NCBI GenBank assembly: GCA_028718265.1
Contig: JAQUMG010000096.1
Span: 1-6,889 of the forward strand
From: Candidatus Omnitrophota bacterium
Lineage (GTDB): Bacteria; Omnitrophota; Koll11; JAHIPI01
Length of the DNA stretch: 6,889 nt
Direction of reading: 5' to 3'
Shown here piece by piece: positions 5,403 through 6,889 of this stretch. A model generated the notes under the pieces. That model had not been told where the DNA came from. It ran no database searches and saw nothing but the letters and a program-made list of their open reading frames with translations. The translations under genes and the position numbers were made by a program. Position 1 is the stretch's first letter, and every line of letters starts with the position of its first letter.

Positions 5403-6889
5403 CTACCTTTTTACCTTGTCCTTTACCAGTTTATATTCAATACTATCGACCAGCGCCGCCCAGCTGGCTTCGATAATGTTTTCGGAGACTCCTATCGTCC
5501 ACCATGAATCTTTTGTATCCTGCGATTGGATGAATACCCTTACCTTTGCGGCGGTTCCGGCTTTTTCGTCGAGGATACGCACCTTAAAGTCGGACAAGTG
5601 CATCTCTTTTAAGGAAGGATAAAAAGCGGCCAATGCCTTCCTTAGCGCATTATCAAGCGCGTTCACAGGACCGTCACCGACAGCGGCCGTATGCTCTATC
5701 TTGCCGTCAACTTTAAGTTTCATTACCGCTTCGGATGTCATCTTTCCGCTCTGCTTTTTCTCGATTATGACTCTGAAGTCTTCGAGTTTAAAATAAGCTT
5801 TGAATGCTTTCATAGCCCGCCTGAGCAAGAGGTCAAATGACGCCTCTGCGGATTCAAACTGATAGCCTTCATGCTCCAGCGATTGGATTGCCTTAAGAAT
5901 CTTTTCCGTCTTAGGGCTTTCCTTTTCAAGCTTGATATCAAGTTCCCTGGCTTTGTTTAAAATCGCGGATTTGCCGGAAAGTTCGGATATCAGAAGCCGG
6001 CGCCGATTACCTACCAATTGCGGTTCTATGTGTTCGTAGGTCTTGGGATTTTTCAGAATTGCATTGACGTGTACGCCCGCTTTGTGCGCGAAAGCGCTCA
6101 TGCCCACAAAAGGCTGATTCGACATCTGTTTCATATTGCTCATTTCGGAAATAAACCTTGAGACCTCTGTCAGCTCGCTCAACTGCGAATCAGAGATACA
6201 GTCAATGCCTAATTTTAACTTTAAAATTGCGATAACGGATGTCAGATTCGCATTACCGCATCTTTCTCCGTAACCATTCATGGTGCCCTGCACATGAGTG
6301 CAGCCGCAAAAAACGCCCATGCAGGAAACTGAAACTGCGCAATCACTGTCATTGTGCGCGTGAATCCCGAGAGGCTTTTTAACATGATTTTTTACGTCAT
6401 TGATGATTTTCTGGACTTCGAAGGCAAGCGTCCCGCCGTTGGTATCGCAAAGAACCAGGCAATCTGCTCCTCCTCCTTCGGCCGCCCTGAGACACTTAAG
6501 CGCATAATCCGGATTGGCTTTATAACCGTCAAAAAAATGTTCGGCATCAAATATCACTTCTTTATCCTTCGATTTGAGAAAAGAGACGCTGTCTTTAATC
6601 ATATTCAGATTCTCATCCGGCGTAGTTCCCAGCACATCTTTAACCTGCAGATCCCAGCTTTTGCCGAATATCGTAATGACGCCTGTATCCGCCTTAATGA
6701 GGCCCTTAAGAATGACATCGTCTTGCGCCTTTACCCCGGCTCTTCTCGTAGAGCCAAAAGCCACGATCTTGGAATTCTTGAGATGCAGATTCTTCACTTT
6801 TTCAAAAAATTCTACGTCCTTGGGATTGGCTCCCGGCCAGCCGCCTTCGATATAATGCATGCCCAGCTCGTCGAGTTTTTTCGTAATCC
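5403..6889 (-). CDS. cimA: (R)-citramalate synthase, LeuA/CimA family (5' end outside window)
   Basis: Citramalate synthase condenses pyruvate and acetyl-CoA to (R)-citramalate, the entry to threonine-independent isoleucine synthesis. The frame is open to the window edge with 494 codons visible. The ATG at 6860 is internal, because ITKKLDELG precedes it and continues into [13 protein letters not shown], the family signature. About 30 residues with the expected catalytic TLRDG motif are missing. Numbering from that internal Met, the barrel shows FGSTRR (35-40), FGKSWD (65-70), [17 protein letters not shown] (105-121), DTNGGTL (139-145), metal ligands in GIHAHND (165-171), [12 protein letters not shown] (195-206) and [10 protein letters not shown] (255-264). 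The C-terminal LeuA regulatory domain (about 370-480) has [29 protein letters not shown] and [16 protein letters not shown]. This form ([18 protein letters not shown]) is typical of CimA rather than 2-isopropylmalate or homocitrate synthase. In this family the regulatory domain usually mediates isoleucine feedback, which is inferred here. The stretch 174-187 is unusually rich in cysteine. Confidence 0.94.
   Translation of the reverse strand, partial: ITKKLDELGMHYIEGGWPGANPKDVEFFEKVKNLHLKNSKIVAFGSTRRAGVKAQDDVILKGLIKADTGVITIFGKSWDLQVKDVLGTTPDENLNMIKDSVSFLKSKDKEVIFDAEHFFDGYKANPDYALKCLRAAEGGGADCLVLCDTNGGTLAFEVQKIINDVKNHVKKPLGIHAHNDSDCAVSVSCMGVFCGCTHVQGTMNGYGERCGNANLTSVIAILKLKLGIDCISDSQLSELTEVSRFISEMSNMKQMSNQPFVGMSAFAHKAGVHVNAILKNPKTYEHIEPQLVGNRRRLLISELSGKSAILNKARELDIKLEKESPKTEKILKAIQSLEHEGYQFESAEASFDLLLRRAMKAFKAYFKLEDFRVIIEKKQSGKMTSEAVMKLKVDGKIEHTAAVGDGPVNALDNALRKALAAFYPSLKEMHLSDFKVRILDEKAGTAAKVRVFIQSQDTKDSWWTIGVSENIIEASWAALVDSIEYKLVKDKVKR

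Overview
The window is a compact, single-strand block of bacterial housekeeping genes, all read on the minus strand (transcription runs from high to low coordinates). In transcription order it holds: a citramalate synthase (cimA-type, 5' end outside the window); a small membrane-anchored coiled-coil protein of unknown function; valyl-tRNA synthetase (valS); an RsuA/RluB-family rRNA pseudouridine synthase; nicotinate-nucleotide pyrophosphorylase (nadC); and the first third of uvrB, which runs off the low-coordinate edge. Nothing on the plus strand looks like a real gene, and no tRNA, rRNA, CRISPR array, transposase or phage gene is visible.

Layout: valS, the pseudouridine synthase, nadC and uvrB are almost fused. 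The gaps are 1 nt, then 2 nt, then a 1-nt stop/start overlap (TAATG), and each downstream Shine-Dalgarno sequence lies inside the preceding gene, so this is very likely one translationally coupled operon. The only real spacers are 95 bp (cimA to the small gene) and 122 bp (small gene to valS). The first is nearly filled by three abutting GC-rich hairpins and the second holds a 49-bp AT-rich imperfect palindrome. Neither has the T-run of an intrinsic terminator, so read-through from cimA into valS is possible but not shown.

Function: the genes cover isoleucine precursor synthesis (citramalate route), charging of tRNA-Val, rRNA modification, NAD synthesis and nucleotide excision repair. They share a growth-related character rather than one pathway. 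The organism is a bacterium with moderate base composition and AT-rich spacers. The gene order and the palindromic spacers made me think of an uncultured lineage such as Omnitrophota or a relative, but that is a low-confidence impression and cannot be settled from this sequence.

I looked for a new biological system and do not see one. The points most worth a second look are the unknown membrane coiled-coil protein, the two palindromic spacers, a possible structured valS leader, and a cysteine-rich stretch beside the CimA metal site.
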